Shown piece after piece: positions 1 through 8,313 of a stretch of DNA of 55,241 nucleotides. Source of the DNA: Actinomyces culturomici (GTDB taxonomy: Bacteria > Actinomycetota > Actinomycetes > Actinomycetales > Actinomycetaceae); contig NZ_LS991316.1 of the NCBI RefSeq assembly GCF_900499005.1, positions 494,814 to 550,054 on the forward strand. Reading direction: 5' to 3'. Below the pieces are notes generated by a model. It was not told where the DNA came from. It saw only the letters and a list, made by a program, of their open reading frames with translations, and searched no databases. How positions within the stretch are numbered: the first letter of the stretch is position 1; each line of letters opens with the position of its first letter. Made by a program: the position numbers and the translations under genes.

Positions 1-26
1 CGCCCCGCCCTCGTCGATCGACGAAA

Positions 27-59
27 GGGCGCGCCGGAACCCGTCGGCCCGGCGCGCCC
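27..59 (-). terminator. Hairpin terminator after the flavin reductase gene
   Basis: A perfect 11-bp stem (27-37 with 49-59) and an 11-nt loop lie 25 bp beyond the stop codon of the minus-strand reductase gene. A second smaller palindrome around GTCGATCGAC (positions 13-22) overlaps its distal side. There is only a short T run, as is usual in high-GC actinobacterial terminators. Confidence 0.7.
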
Positions 60-84
60 CTCGCGCTATTCCTGGATCTCCCGA

Positions 85-1485
85 TCAGGCGAGCTGATCT
101 AAGAGGATCTGCAGGCCCTCGCCCATCGTCGGGTGGGCGATCGGGAGGAAGCAGAGATTCTCGTAGGTCATGCCCGCGGCCATCGCGACCTGGACGGCCG
201 TGACGACCTCGCCCGAGTCCGGGCCCTGGATCGCGACGCCGAGGATCTCGTGGGTAGCCGCATCGACGACGCCCTTCCACACGCCTCGCGACGCGCGCAT
301 CGTCTTTGCGCGCGGGATCTGGGCGACCGGGATCTTCGCGACGAGGACCTCGCGGCCCGCCTCGCGCGCCTCGGTCTCCGACAGGCCGATGCGGCCGAGC
401 TCGGGGGTGGCGAAGACCGCGTAGGGCATGACGCGTCCGGCCTTCGAGGTGCGCGGATCGGAGTCGTCGGCGCCGTCGAACTGGGCGCGGATGATGCGGA
501 AGTCCGACCAGGAGGCGTGGGTGAACATCGGGGTGCCAGCGGCGTCGCCCGCGGCCCAGACGTTCTCGGCGCTCGTGCGCAGGTGCTCGTCGACGGCGAT
601 GAATCCGCGCTCGTCGAGGGCGATCCCGGCGTTCTCCAGGCCGATGCCGTCCGTGTTCGGGGTGCGGCCGGCGGCGACGAGGACGGCCTCGGCGGACAGG
701 GTCTGTCCGTTCGAGAGGAGGAGCGTGGTCAGCCCGTCCTCGCGCAAGGCGGACAGGGCGCGGGCGTTCCCGACGATCGAGACGCCCATGTCCGTCAGGC
801 TCGCCTCCATCTCCGCGGCCACGTCCTCGTCCTCACGGGGGAGGACGTGCGCGCCGGAGGAGATGAGCGACACCTCGACGCCGAACGCGGCCATCATCGA
901 GGCGAACTCGACGCCGATGTAGGAGGCGCCGATGATCGCGAGGGACTTCGGGAGGGTCTCGAGGCGGAGGATCTCCTCGTTCGTCCACGCGCCGGACTCC
1001 CACAAGCCGGGGATCTCGGGACGCGCAGGGCGCGAACCGAGGTTGACGAGGACCCTCTCGCCGCGGATCGTGCGGGTGCCGCCGTCTTCGAGGGCGACCT
1101 CGACGGTGCGCTCGGCGACGAAGCGGGCTTCGCCGCGGATGAAGTCGAGGCCGGGGGCGGCGAACATCTTCTCGTGGGCGCCGACCATCGCGGAGACGAT
1201 CCCCTCCTTGTGGGCGCGGAGCTTGCCGAGGTCGACCGAGGCGCCGGAGGTGCCGACGACGCCGAAGGCCTCGTCGGTGCGGGCGTTCTCGAGACGGCGG
1301 GCCGAGGCGACGAGGGTCTTCGTCGGGATGCACGCGACGTTGATGCAGGTGCCGCCGACGAAGCGGCGCTCGACCATCGCGACCTTGAGGCCCTTCTTCG
1401 CGCGCTCCATGGCGAGCGACTTGCCGGCCTTGCCGCCTCCGACGACGAGGAGGTCGAAATCTTCAATGGCGGTCTGGTCGGACAT
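85..1485 (-). CDS. Pyridine nucleotide-disulfide oxidoreductase (Lpd/mercuric reductase/RclA-like)
   Basis: FAD-dependent NAD(P)H oxidoreductase with a redox-active disulfide, cytoplasmic, 466 aa, the usual family length. The FAD-binding Rossmann motif is at residues 16-21 (GGGKAG). The redox pair is C47/C52 in GGTCINVAC, and a second nucleotide-binding motif lies near residue 185. The C-terminal dimerisation domain carries the catalytic pair H451 and E456 (HPTMGE). The CxxxxC spacing and HxxxxE fit dihydrolipoyl dehydrogenase, mercuric reductase and RclA families. No 2-oxoacid dehydrogenase genes lie nearby and there is no N-terminal metal-binding domain, so a stand-alone reductase of RclA type is as likely as Lpd. 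It is divergent from the next gene and ends at a strong hairpin. The substrate cannot be told from sequence. Confidence 0.9.
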   Translation of the reverse strand: MSDQTAIEDFDLLVVGGGKAGKSLAMERAKKGLKVAMVERRFVGGTCINVACIPTKTLVASARRLENARTDEAFGVVGTSGASVDLGKLRAHKEGIVSAMVGAHEKMFAAPGLDFIRGEARFVAERTVEVALEDGGTRTIRGERVLVNLGSRPARPEIPGLWESGAWTNEEILRLETLPKSLAIIGASYIGVEFASMMAAFGVEVSLISSGAHVLPREDEDVAAEMEASLTDMGVSIVGNARALSALREDGLTTLLLSNGQTLSAEAVLVAAGRTPNTDGIGLENAGIALDERGFIAVDEHLRTSAENVWAAGDAAGTPMFTHASWSDFRIIRAQFDGADDSDPRTSKAGRVMPYAVFATPELGRIGLSETEAREAGREVLVAKIPVAQIPRAKTMRASRGVWKGVVDAATHEILGVAIQGPDSGEVVTAVQVAMAAGMTYENLCFLPIAHPTMGEGLQILLDQLA

Positions 1486-1663
1486 GGGGCTCCTTCGAGT
1501 TCGAGGTCGCGAACGTTCGCGGTGGCATCGGTGGTCGTCGCGGCGGAGTATCGCCGTCGCGGCGCGTCATTCCGATCAACGAGGGCGATCCCCGGTTCAT
1601 TCCGACTCTCGCCACAAGGTGTCGAGCATCACGCTAGCCACTGACGTACCGGGGGCCCGGACG

Positions 1664-1669
1664 TAGGCT
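1664..1669 (+). promoter_or_regulatory. -10 element TAGGCT, leaderless aldo/keto reductase promoter
   Basis: TAGGCT ends exactly 6 nt before the ATG at 1676, so transcription would begin at or next to the start codon. No Shine-Dalgarno can fit. The same geometry recurs at several other genes in this window. Confidence 0.5.
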
Positions 1670-1675
1670 GAGGAC

Positions 1676-2548
1676 ATGATCGCGCCGACGCCGAACCTCC
1701 TGCTCAACTCCGGGACCGAGATCCCCGCCATCGGATTCGGGACCTTCCAGATCCCGCCGGAATCGACGGCCGTCGCCGTGACCGAGGCGCTCGAGATCGG
1801 GTACCGCCACATCGACACCGCAGCCGCGTACTACAACGAGGCGGGCGTCGGCGAGGCGATCCGGACCTCGGGGATCGACCGGGACGACCTGTTCGTCACG
1901 ACGAAGCTGCGGAACTTCGACCAGGGGCGCGAGAGCGCCCGTGAGGCGCTCTCGCGCTCTCTCGACGCGCTCGGGCTCGACCGCGTCGACCTCTACCTCA
2001 TCCACTGGCCGGTCCCGTCGAAGGACCTCTACCTCGAGAGCTGGGAGACCCTCATCGCCCTCAACGAGGAGGGGCTCGCGACCTCGATCGGCGTCTCGAA
2101 CTTCCTGCCGGAGCACCTCAGCCGGATCGTCGACGCGACCGGCGTCGTGCCGGCGGTCGACCAGGTGGAGGCCCACCCGCTCTTCCACCGCCCCGATGTG
2201 CGCGACGCGTGCGTCGAGCTCGGCATCGCGATCGAGGCGTACTCGCCGCTCGGCCAGGGCGCGGACCTCGCCGATCCGACGATCGTCGGGATCGCGGAGA
2301 GGATCGGCGCGACGCCCGCGCAGGTCGTCCTCGCCTGGCACCTCGCGGTCGGACACATCGTCATCCCGAAGTCGACGCACCGCGAGCGCATGGAGGCGAA
2401 CCTCGCGGCCGCGGGCCTCGAGCTCGAGGCGGACGATCTTGCGGCGATCGACGCCCTGCACGCCGACGAGCACCGGATCGGCGGCGATCCGGTGGTGTTC
2501 GAGTTCTCGCAGACGCTCGAGGACATCGCGGCGCGCAAGGAGGCGTGA
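1676..2548 (+). CDS. Aldo/keto reductase (2,5-diketo-gluconate reductase type)
   Basis: NADPH-dependent carbonyl reductase, cytoplasmic TIM barrel, 290 aa. The catalytic tetrad of the family is visible: D47 and Y52 in DTAAAYYNE, K77 in TTKLRN and H110 in LIHWP. The C-terminal cofactor-binding motif IPKSTHRERM is present. Sequence type matches the small bacterial AKR5-like enzymes (DkgA/YvgN), which reduce a broad range of aldehydes and ketones; the physiological substrate is unknown. The ATG at 1676 is chosen because a -10 element lies 6 nt upstream. It stands alone, divergent from the flavin reductase and followed by a dispersed repeat before the convergent helicase gene. Confidence 0.92.
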   Translation: MIAPTPNLLLNSGTEIPAIGFGTFQIPPESTAVAVTEALEIGYRHIDTAAAYYNEAGVGEAIRTSGIDRDDLFVTTKLRNFDQGRESAREALSRSLDALGLDRVDLYLIHWPVPSKDLYLESWETLIALNEEGLATSIGVSNFLPEHLSRIVDATGVVPAVDQVEAHPLFHRPDVRDACVELGIAIEAYSPLGQGADLADPTIVGIAERIGATPAQVVLAWHLAVGHIVIPKSTHRERMEANLAAAGLELEADDLAAIDALHADEHRIGGDPVVFEFSQTLEDIAARKEA

Positions 2549-2570
2549 GCCCGGCCGACCTGGGCGTTCG

Positions 2571-2632
2571 AAGATCCCCTCGGCGCGCGAACGTGATGCT
2601 TTCGGCGCGCGAAGGTGATGCTCTCGGTGGGG
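2571..2632 (+). repeat. Dispersed GTGATGCTTTCGG repeat, copy 1 (three units)
   Basis: Three consecutive units of about 21-22 bp: one beginning AAGATCCCCTCGGCG, then AACGTGATGCTTTCGGCG, then AAGGTGATGCTCTCGGTG. Related copies lie at 10533-10598 (reversed), 28490-28510, 28635-28700 and around the IS30 element at 42970-44340. It fills most of the gap between two convergent genes. Confidence 0.75.
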
Positions 2633-2660
2633 GTCGGGTAATGCCGTCGGCGAATCGAAG

Positions 2661-5282
2661 CTACCGCCGGGGCTTGGCGCGCGAGGTCGGCTTCTCCGAG
2701 AACGGGTCCTCCGGCCACGGGTGCTTGGGGTAGCGCCCACGCAGCTGGGCGCGCACGTCCCGGTAGGGGCCGGCCCAGAAGCTCCGCAGGTCGGAGGTCA
2801 CCGCGGTCGGCCGCCCGGCGGGGTCCGTGAGGTGGAGGACGAGGGGCAGGCGCCCGTCCGCGAAGGTCGGAGTGTCGAGCCACCCGAAGGCCTCCTGGAC
2901 GCGCAGGGCGAGGACGGGCCTCCCGCTCGACCAGTCGATCCTGCGGCGAGCGCCGGTCGGGATCTCGATGTCGACGGGCGCGAGCTCGTCGAGGCGCCCG
3001 GCGACCGGCCATTCGAGCAGGGAGCGCAGCGCCCGGACCATGTCGATCCCGGCAATGGGTCGTCCCCTCGCGAGCCCGGGCAGCTCGGGCGCGAGCCAGA
3101 GGGGCGCCGCGGCGAGGAGGGCCTCGTCGGACATGTCGGGCCACGAGTCCGGATCCACCGCATGCAGGGCTGAGAGCCGCTCGCGCAGACTCCTGGCAGC
3201 GGGCGTCCAGTCGAGGATTCCGAGTCCCTCCGAGCCGAGAAGGTCGACGAGGGCGGAGAGCGCCTCCTCTTCGCTCGGAGCCGAGGCGAGCGGCTCGCCG
3301 AGCGGGATCGCGCCGAGCGATTCGCGGCGCGCGAGTCGGATCCGCCCGCCGACGAGCGAGGTCTCGGCGATCGTCCGCAGGAGCGGCGCGCCGACCTCCA
3401 CCGCGTCGTCGGCCGCGATCGGCACGGCCGCGCGGATGAGGCCGTCGGCCCCGGCGGCTCGTGAGACCTCGGCGACGGCGAGCCACTCGCTTCCCTCGAG
3501 CGGCGAATTCTCAGGCAGCGACGCGCCCTGTCCGTCGGCGAGGAGGTAGCGCCGCCCCTTCCCGCGGGCGCGCGCGATCCACGCGGGGCGGGCATGCGCG
3601 ACGACGAGGGCGAGGGCGTCCTCGTCACGGAGGCGGATGGGCCGGCTGACGGCCGCCCCAGCGCCCCCGGCCGAATCAGCACCCCCGCCTGAAGCGGCGC
3701 CCTCGGACCCCGGTTCCCGTCGATCGCCCAGGTCCCCGAGCAAGCGGAGCAGCCGCGACGCCCCGCGATCGACACGCGCGGCGAGTGCCCGGTCGCGCGC
3801 CTTCAGCGAGCGCGCGAGGGCGGCGAGGTCCGCATCATTCACGCGCGGCTCCTCCCCGAGCAGTGCGGCGAAGCGCGCGGCCCGCTCGGCTCCGATCCGC
3901 GGGGAGGTAGCGACGAGGGCGCAGCCGATGCCCGGATTGAGGGGGAGCCTCGCGACGCGGCGCCCGAGATCGGTCGCTCGCCCCGCGGACAGGGCGCCGA
4001 GCCCTTCGAGACTCGTCAGGGCCGCCGTCAGCGCGGCGGCCGGCGGCCGATCGAGGAGCGCGAGCCCCGCGAGCCCGTCGTTCGACCAGCACGCCGCCTG
4101 GAGCGCGGCGTCGGAAAGATCGGCGACGAGGATCTCGGGAAGGGCCTGGGCGGGCCTGCGGGCCCAGTCGACCTCGTCGAAGCAGCGGATCGCGAGGCCC
4201 GGCCCGAGGCGCGCGGCGCGGCCCGCGCGCTGGTCGCAGCGGGCCCGGGCGGCCGACACGGTGACGAGGGAGGAGGTGCCGCGCGCGATGTCGAGGCGCG
4301 GCTCGCGCGCGAGCCCGGAGTCGACGACGCAGCGGACGCCCGGGACCGTGAGGGAGGATTCGGCGACGGGTGTCGCGACGACGATGCGACGCGGCCCGCC
4401 GGAGCGGGGGACGAGGACCCGATCCTGCTCGGCGGCCGACAACGAGCCGTGAAGGGGGAGGACCTCGACCTGCTCGCCGTCGAGGTATCCGGGGCCGAAT
4501 CCGCCGAGGCCCGAGGCGACCTCGTCGATCTCGCGCGCGCCCGGCACGAAGACGAGGACGTCCCCCTCGGTCGCGGCGAGGGCGGCGCGCGTGCGGGCGG
4601 CGACGTGCGCGCAAAAGGCGCGGGGCACGCGGACCTCGCCGCGCGGACCCGCCTCGAGGGATCCGACGCCGCGCGGGGGAGCGGCGTAGCGGACCTCGAG
4701 CGGGTGGAGGACGCCGGGCACGTCGACGCGGTCGACCTCCGGGACGACGCCGGAAAGGAGTTCGGCGACCCGATCGGCCTCGAGGGTCGCGGACGCGATC
4801 GTCAGATGGAGGTCCTCGCGCAGGACGGCCCGCGCGTCGAGGAGGAGCCCGAGGGCGAGGTCGGTGTCGAGGTGGCGCTCGTGGAACTCGTCGATCATCA
4901 CCGCGCCGACGCCCTCGAGGGACGGGTCGGCCTGGAGGCGCCGCCCGAGCACGCCGGGAGTGCAGAACTCGACGCGGGTGCGCCCCGACAGGCGCGTCGC
5001 GCCGCGCACGGAGAACCCGGCGAGGCCCCCGATCTCGTCGCCGAGGAGGGCGGCGAGACGCCGCGCGCCCGCGCGGGCGGCGATCCGGCGCGGCTGCACG
5101 ACGAGGACGCGGCCGGGTAGGCGCTCGGCGAGGAGCGGCGGCGCGAGCGTCGTCTTGCCCGAGCCCGGGGGAGCCGTGAGGACGAGGGCGCGGCCGGGCG
5201 CGATCCGCGCCGACAGATCGGCGAGGGCCGCGACGACCGGGAGGTCGGGCGGGTCGGCGAGCAGTCGGGCGAGCGGGGTCAC
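2661..5282 (-). CDS. hrpB: ATP-dependent helicase HrpB (DEAH/RHA family)
   Basis: DExH-box helicase of the HrpB family, 873 aa from the GTG at 5282. Motif I (GSGKTT) is at residues 40-45, motif II reads DEFH at 131-134, and motif III SAT is at 164-166. These are followed by the helicase C domain, HA2-like region and the long HrpB-type C-terminal domain. The start is uncertain: the frame stays open to a GTG at 5366, adding 28 residues. I prefer 5282 because GATAAT lies 6 nt before it, the leaderless pattern seen at other genes here, and because the conserved family sequence begins just inside. HrpB homologues are predicted RNA helicases of unclear function. It converges on the aldo/keto reductase and diverges from the phoH-like operon. 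Confidence 0.9.
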   Translation of the reverse strand: MTPLARLLADPPDLPVVAALADLSARIAPGRALVLTAPPGSGKTTLAPPLLAERLPGRVLVVQPRRIAARAGARRLAALLGDEIGGLAGFSVRGATRLSGRTRVEFCTPGVLGRRLQADPSLEGVGAVMIDEFHERHLDTDLALGLLLDARAVLREDLHLTIASATLEADRVAELLSGVVPEVDRVDVPGVLHPLEVRYAAPPRGVGSLEAGPRGEVRVPRAFCAHVAARTRAALAATEGDVLVFVPGAREIDEVASGLGGFGPGYLDGEQVEVLPLHGSLSAAEQDRVLVPRSGGPRRIVVATPVAESSLTVPGVRCVVDSGLAREPRLDIARGTSSLVTVSAARARCDQRAGRAARLGPGLAIRCFDEVDWARRPAQALPEILVADLSDAALQAACWSNDGLAGLALLDRPPAAALTAALTSLEGLGALSAGRATDLGRRVARLPLNPGIGCALVATSPRIGAERAARFAALLGEEPRVNDADLAALARSLKARDRALAARVDRGASRLLRLLGDLGDRREPGSEGAASGGGADSAGGAGAAVSRPIRLRDEDALALVVAHARPAWIARARGKGRRYLLADGQGASLPENSPLEGSEWLAVAEVSRAAGADGLIRAAVPIAADDAVEVGAPLLRTIAETSLVGGRIRLARRESLGAIPLGEPLASAPSEEEALSALVDLLGSEGLGILDWTPAARSLRERLSALHAVDPDSWPDMSDEALLAAAPLWLAPELPGLARGRPIAGIDMVRALRSLLEWPVAGRLDELAPVDIEIPTGARRRIDWSSGRPVLALRVQEAFGWLDTPTFADGRLPLVLHLTDPAGRPTAVTSDLRSFWAGPYRDVRAQLRGRYPKHPWPEDPFSEKPTSRAKPRR

Positions 5283-5456
5283 CCCTCGATTATCGCCGAC
5301 CGGGAGACGTACCAGGCGATGGCGGCCTTCGTCGACACTCCCGGGGCTGCCCGGCAACGCCTCCACCGGCGCCCCGCCCCGACCTCGTCGATCCCGCAGC
5401 CCTCCGAGCGGCGGCCGAGCGCGACCCGCCCGAGCGCCCCGGGGATCCCGCCCGGC

Positions 5457-5462
5457 TAGACT
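5457..5462 (+). promoter_or_regulatory. -10 element TAGACT of the phoH-ybeY-era operon
   Basis: TAGACT lies 30 nt before the GTG at 5493, and an AAGGAG ribosome-binding site lies between them. The same hexamer precedes glyS, dnaG and ylxR in this window, so it looks like the preferred housekeeping -10. Confidence 0.5.
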
Positions 5463-5492
5463 GGGCGCGTCCCCGAAGGAGAGCGAGGCTCA

Positions 5493-6551
5493 GTGACCGA
5501 CCCCGAAGTGGCGCGCATCGTCGCCGCGACCCGGCACGTCCCGATCCCGGCCGACCTCGATCCGATCCTCGTCCTCGGGACCGCCGACCAGGTCCTGCGC
5601 GCCCTCGAACGCGGATTCCCGCGCGTCTCCTTCCACGTCATCGGGCGCGACGCCGCCCTCACTGGACTGAAAGCGGACGTCGACGTCGCCGCCGACCTCC
5701 TCGAGGAGCTCGTCGGCCTCGCCCGCCGCGGCACGCCGCTCGACGCCGACGCCGTCGAGCGGGCGATCGGTCTCCTCAAGTCGACGGCGCTCGCGGGCGC
5801 CCCCTCCGAGGAGGTCCTCACGGTCCGCGGCCGCTCGATCCGGCCGAAGACCGCGGGCCAGCGCGCCTACGTCGAGGCGATCGAGCGCTCGACGATCGTG
5901 TTCGGCGTCGGACCCGCGGGCACGGGCAAGACCTACCTCGCGATGGCGGTCGCCGTCCGCAAGCTCCTCGCCGGCGAGGTCCGCCGGATCGTTCTCACGC
6001 GCCCGGCGGTCGAGGCGGGGGAGAACCTCGGGTTCCTCCCCGGCACGCTCACCGACAAGATCGACCCGTACCTGCGCCCGCTCTACGACGCGCTCAAGGA
6101 CATGCTCGACGCGGAGGCCCTGCCCAAGCTCATGGCCGCCGGGACGATCGAGGTCGCGCCGCTCGCCTACATGCGCGGGCGGACCCTCAACGACTCCTTC
6201 ATCATCCTCGACGAGGCGCAGAACACGACCGCCAACCAGATGAAGATGTTCCTCACGCGCCTCGGCTTCAACTCGCAGATCGTCGTCACCGGCGACGCCT
6301 CGCAGATCGACCTGCCCGGCGCCTCGCAGTCCGGCCTCGCCGTCATCGAGAGAATCCTCGACGGCATCGACGGCATCGAATTCCGGCGGCTCACCAGCGC
6401 GGACGTCGTCCGCCACGAGCTCGTCGGCCAGATCATCGACGCCTACTCCCGCTGGGAGGACCGCGCCGCCGCGACGCGCGCCCTCTCCTCGCGCTCCCGC
6501 AGCAGGGGGACGAGGACGGGGTCCGGGCACCACGAGAAGGGGGAGAGATGA
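5493..6551 (+). CDS. ybeZ: PhoH-like ATPase (YbeZ)
   Basis: Cytoplasmic PhoH-family P-loop NTPase, 352 aa. The Walker A motif GPAGTGKT is at residues 140-147 and Walker B IILDEAQ at 237-243. The N-terminal part (about residues 25-100) resembles the KH-like region of PhoH/YbeZ proteins. It starts at GTG after an AAGGAG site and overlaps ybeY by 4 bp (ATGA), the classic ybeZ-ybeY pairing. YbeZ is thought to work with YbeY in rRNA processing and ribosome quality control, possibly as an RNA helicase; that role is family knowledge and is not shown by this sequence. Confidence 0.94.
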   Translation: MTDPEVARIVAATRHVPIPADLDPILVLGTADQVLRALERGFPRVSFHVIGRDAALTGLKADVDVAADLLEELVGLARRGTPLDADAVERAIGLLKSTALAGAPSEEVLTVRGRSIRPKTAGQRAYVEAIERSTIVFGVGPAGTGKTYLAMAVAVRKLLAGEVRRIVLTRPAVEAGENLGFLPGTLTDKIDPYLRPLYDALKDMLDAEALPKLMAAGTIEVAPLAYMRGRTLNDSFIILDEAQNTTANQMKMFLTRLGFNSQIVVTGDASQIDLPGASQSGLAVIERILDGIDGIEFRRLTSADVVRHELVGQIIDAYSRWEDRAAATRALSSRSRSRGTRTGSGHHEKGER

Positions 6552-6997
6552 CCGAGGTCATCAACGAGACCGAGTACGCGATCGACGGGGAGGAGTTCGC
6601 CGCCCTCGCCGACCACGTCCTCACGCAGATGCACGTCGCCACCGACGCTGAGCTCAACATCCTCTTCATCGACCCCAAGCCGATGGAGGACCTTCACATC
6701 CGCTGGCTCGACCTTCCGGGCCCGACGGACGTCATGAGCTTCCCCATGGACGAGCTCCGCCCCGGCACGGCCGGGAAGCCGACTCCCGCCGGGACGCTCG
6801 GCGACATCTGCATCTGCCCGCAGGTCGCCGAGGCGCAGGCGAAGGAGGCAGGGCACACGACGGTCGAGGAGATGCTCATGCTCGCGACCCACGGGATGCT
6901 CCACCTCCTCGGCTACGACCACGCCGAGGAGGACGAGAAGGAGGAGATGTTCTCCCTCCAACGCACACTCCTCCTCACCTTCCTCGCGACCCGATGA
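6548..6997 (+). CDS. ybeY: Endoribonuclease YbeY
   Basis: Zinc-dependent single-strand endoribonuclease used in 16S rRNA 3'-end maturation and ribosome quality control, 149 aa. The metal ligands are seen in HGMLHLLGYDH: H115, H119 and H125. The upstream DVMSFP motif is typical of the family. It overlaps the phoH-like gene and the following CBS-domain gene by 4 bp each, so the three are translationally coupled. The length is normal and no anomalies were seen. Confidence 0.96.
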   Translation: MTEVINETEYAIDGEEFAALADHVLTQMHVATDAELNILFIDPKPMEDLHIRWLDLPGPTDVMSFPMDELRPGTAGKPTPAGTLGDICICPQVAEAQAKEAGHTTVEEMLMLATHGMLHLLGYDHAEEDEKEEMFSLQRTLLLTFLATR

Positions 6998-8310
6998 CCT
7001 CGGACTGGGCCCAGTCGATCCCCGCGGCGGCGCTCCTCGTCCTCGCGCTCGTCGCCGTCGCCGTCGCCTCGGCGCTCCAGTCCGTCGAGGTCGCCTTCCA
7101 ACGCCTCTCGCTCGCCACCGCCGAGGACCTCGTCGAGGACGAGGAGCGCCACGCGCCGCTCCTCGCGCTCCTCCTCGAGCACCGGACCCGCACGGGCCTC
7201 GTCGTCCGCGGATTCCGGACCTTCTGGCAGGTCGTCTTCGCGATCTGCCTCACCCTCGCGATCGCGGGCGCCGGGCTGTCCTGGTGGGCGACCGGCCTCG
7301 TTGCGCTCCTCGTCGTCTCGCTCGTCCAGTTCGTCCTCGTCTCCCTCCTCCCCTCGCGGTGGGGATCGCGCCGCCCCGAGCGGATCGCCCTGCGCGGCGC
7401 GCCGCTCGTCTCCCGGCTCGTCGACGCCTCGCGCGTCCTCGACCCGCTCGTCGTGCGCCTGCGCGGCCGCCTGCCCCAGCCCGCCCAGACCGAGGCCGAG
7501 GCCCGCGCCGAAATGGCGAACGACCTGCGCGAGATGGTCGACCAGGTCGGCGAGACCGAGGGCTTCGAGGAGGAGGACCGGGAGATGCTCCGCTCCGTCC
7601 TCGACCTCGGCCACACCCTCGTCCGCGAGGTCATGGTCCCGCGCACCGAGATGGTGACCGCGCCCGTCGACCTGCCCGCCCGCAAGGCCCTGCGCCTCTT
7701 CGTCCGCTCCGGGTTCTCGCGCATCCCCGTCGAGGGAGACGACGTCGACGACATCCGCGGCGTCCTCTACTTCAAGGACGTCGTCCAGCGCCTCGAGACC
7801 TACGGCTCCGACATGGACCAGGTCGCCGAGCAGATGATGCGCCCCGCCGAGTTCACCGTCGAGATGAAGCCCGCCGACGACCTCCTGCGGCACATGCAGG
7901 CCGAGCACTTCCACATGGCGATCGTCATCGACGAGTACGGCGGGGTCTCCGGCCTCGTCACCCTCGAGGACCTCATCGAGGAGGTCGTCGGCGAGCTCAC
8001 CGACGAGCACGACCGCGTCGTCCTCGAGCCTGAGGACCTCGGGAACGGCACGTGGCGCGTCCCCTCCCGCTTCCCGATCAGCGAGCTCGGCGAGCTCCTC
8101 GGCATGGAGCTCGAGGATGAGGACGTCGACTCGGTCGGCGGGCTCCTCGCCAAGGCGATCGGGCGCGTCCCCCTCCCCGGCGCCGTCGGCGTCGCCGAGG
8201 GCGTCCGCATGGAGGCCGAGAAGGCCCGCGGGCGCCGCCGCCAGGTCGGGACCGTCCTCTGCGCGCGCGTGGACGATAATGGTGCGACCGAACCGAAGAG
8301 CGAGGACTGA
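6994..8310 (+). CDS. CNNM/CorC-type membrane protein with CBS domains
   Basis: 438-aa membrane protein. About residues 8-125 hold hydrophobic segments of a CNNM (DUF21) transmembrane domain. They are followed by a CBS pair starting near VREVMVPRTEMV (about residue 210) and a C-terminal CorC/HlyC domain (about residues 345-430). Related proteins are called hemolysin-like; family members are implicated in Mg2+/Co2+ transport or its regulation. The place between ybeY and era is conserved in actinobacteria. It starts with an ATGA overlap on ybeY and ends 3 bp before era. Confidence 0.9.
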   Translation: MTSDWAQSIPAAALLVLALVAVAVASALQSVEVAFQRLSLATAEDLVEDEERHAPLLALLLEHRTRTGLVVRGFRTFWQVVFAICLTLAIAGAGLSWWATGLVALLVVSLVQFVLVSLLPSRWGSRRPERIALRGAPLVSRLVDASRVLDPLVVRLRGRLPQPAQTEAEARAEMANDLREMVDQVGETEGFEEEDREMLRSVLDLGHTLVREVMVPRTEMVTAPVDLPARKALRLFVRSGFSRIPVEGDDVDDIRGVLYFKDVVQRLETYGSDMDQVAEQMMRPAEFTVEMKPADDLLRHMQAEHFHMAIVIDEYGGVSGLVTLEDLIEEVVGELTDEHDRVVLEPEDLGNGTWRVPSRFPISELGELLGMELEDEDVDSVGGLLAKAIGRVPLPGAVGVAEGVRMEAEKARGRRRQVGTVLCARVDDNGATEPKSED

Positions 8311-8313
8311 GAC

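Noticed and set aside
1511-1522. GCGAACGTTCGC palindrome as an SOS (LexA) box
   Set aside because: It lacks the spacer of the actinobacterial LexA site TCGAAC-N4-GTTCGA.
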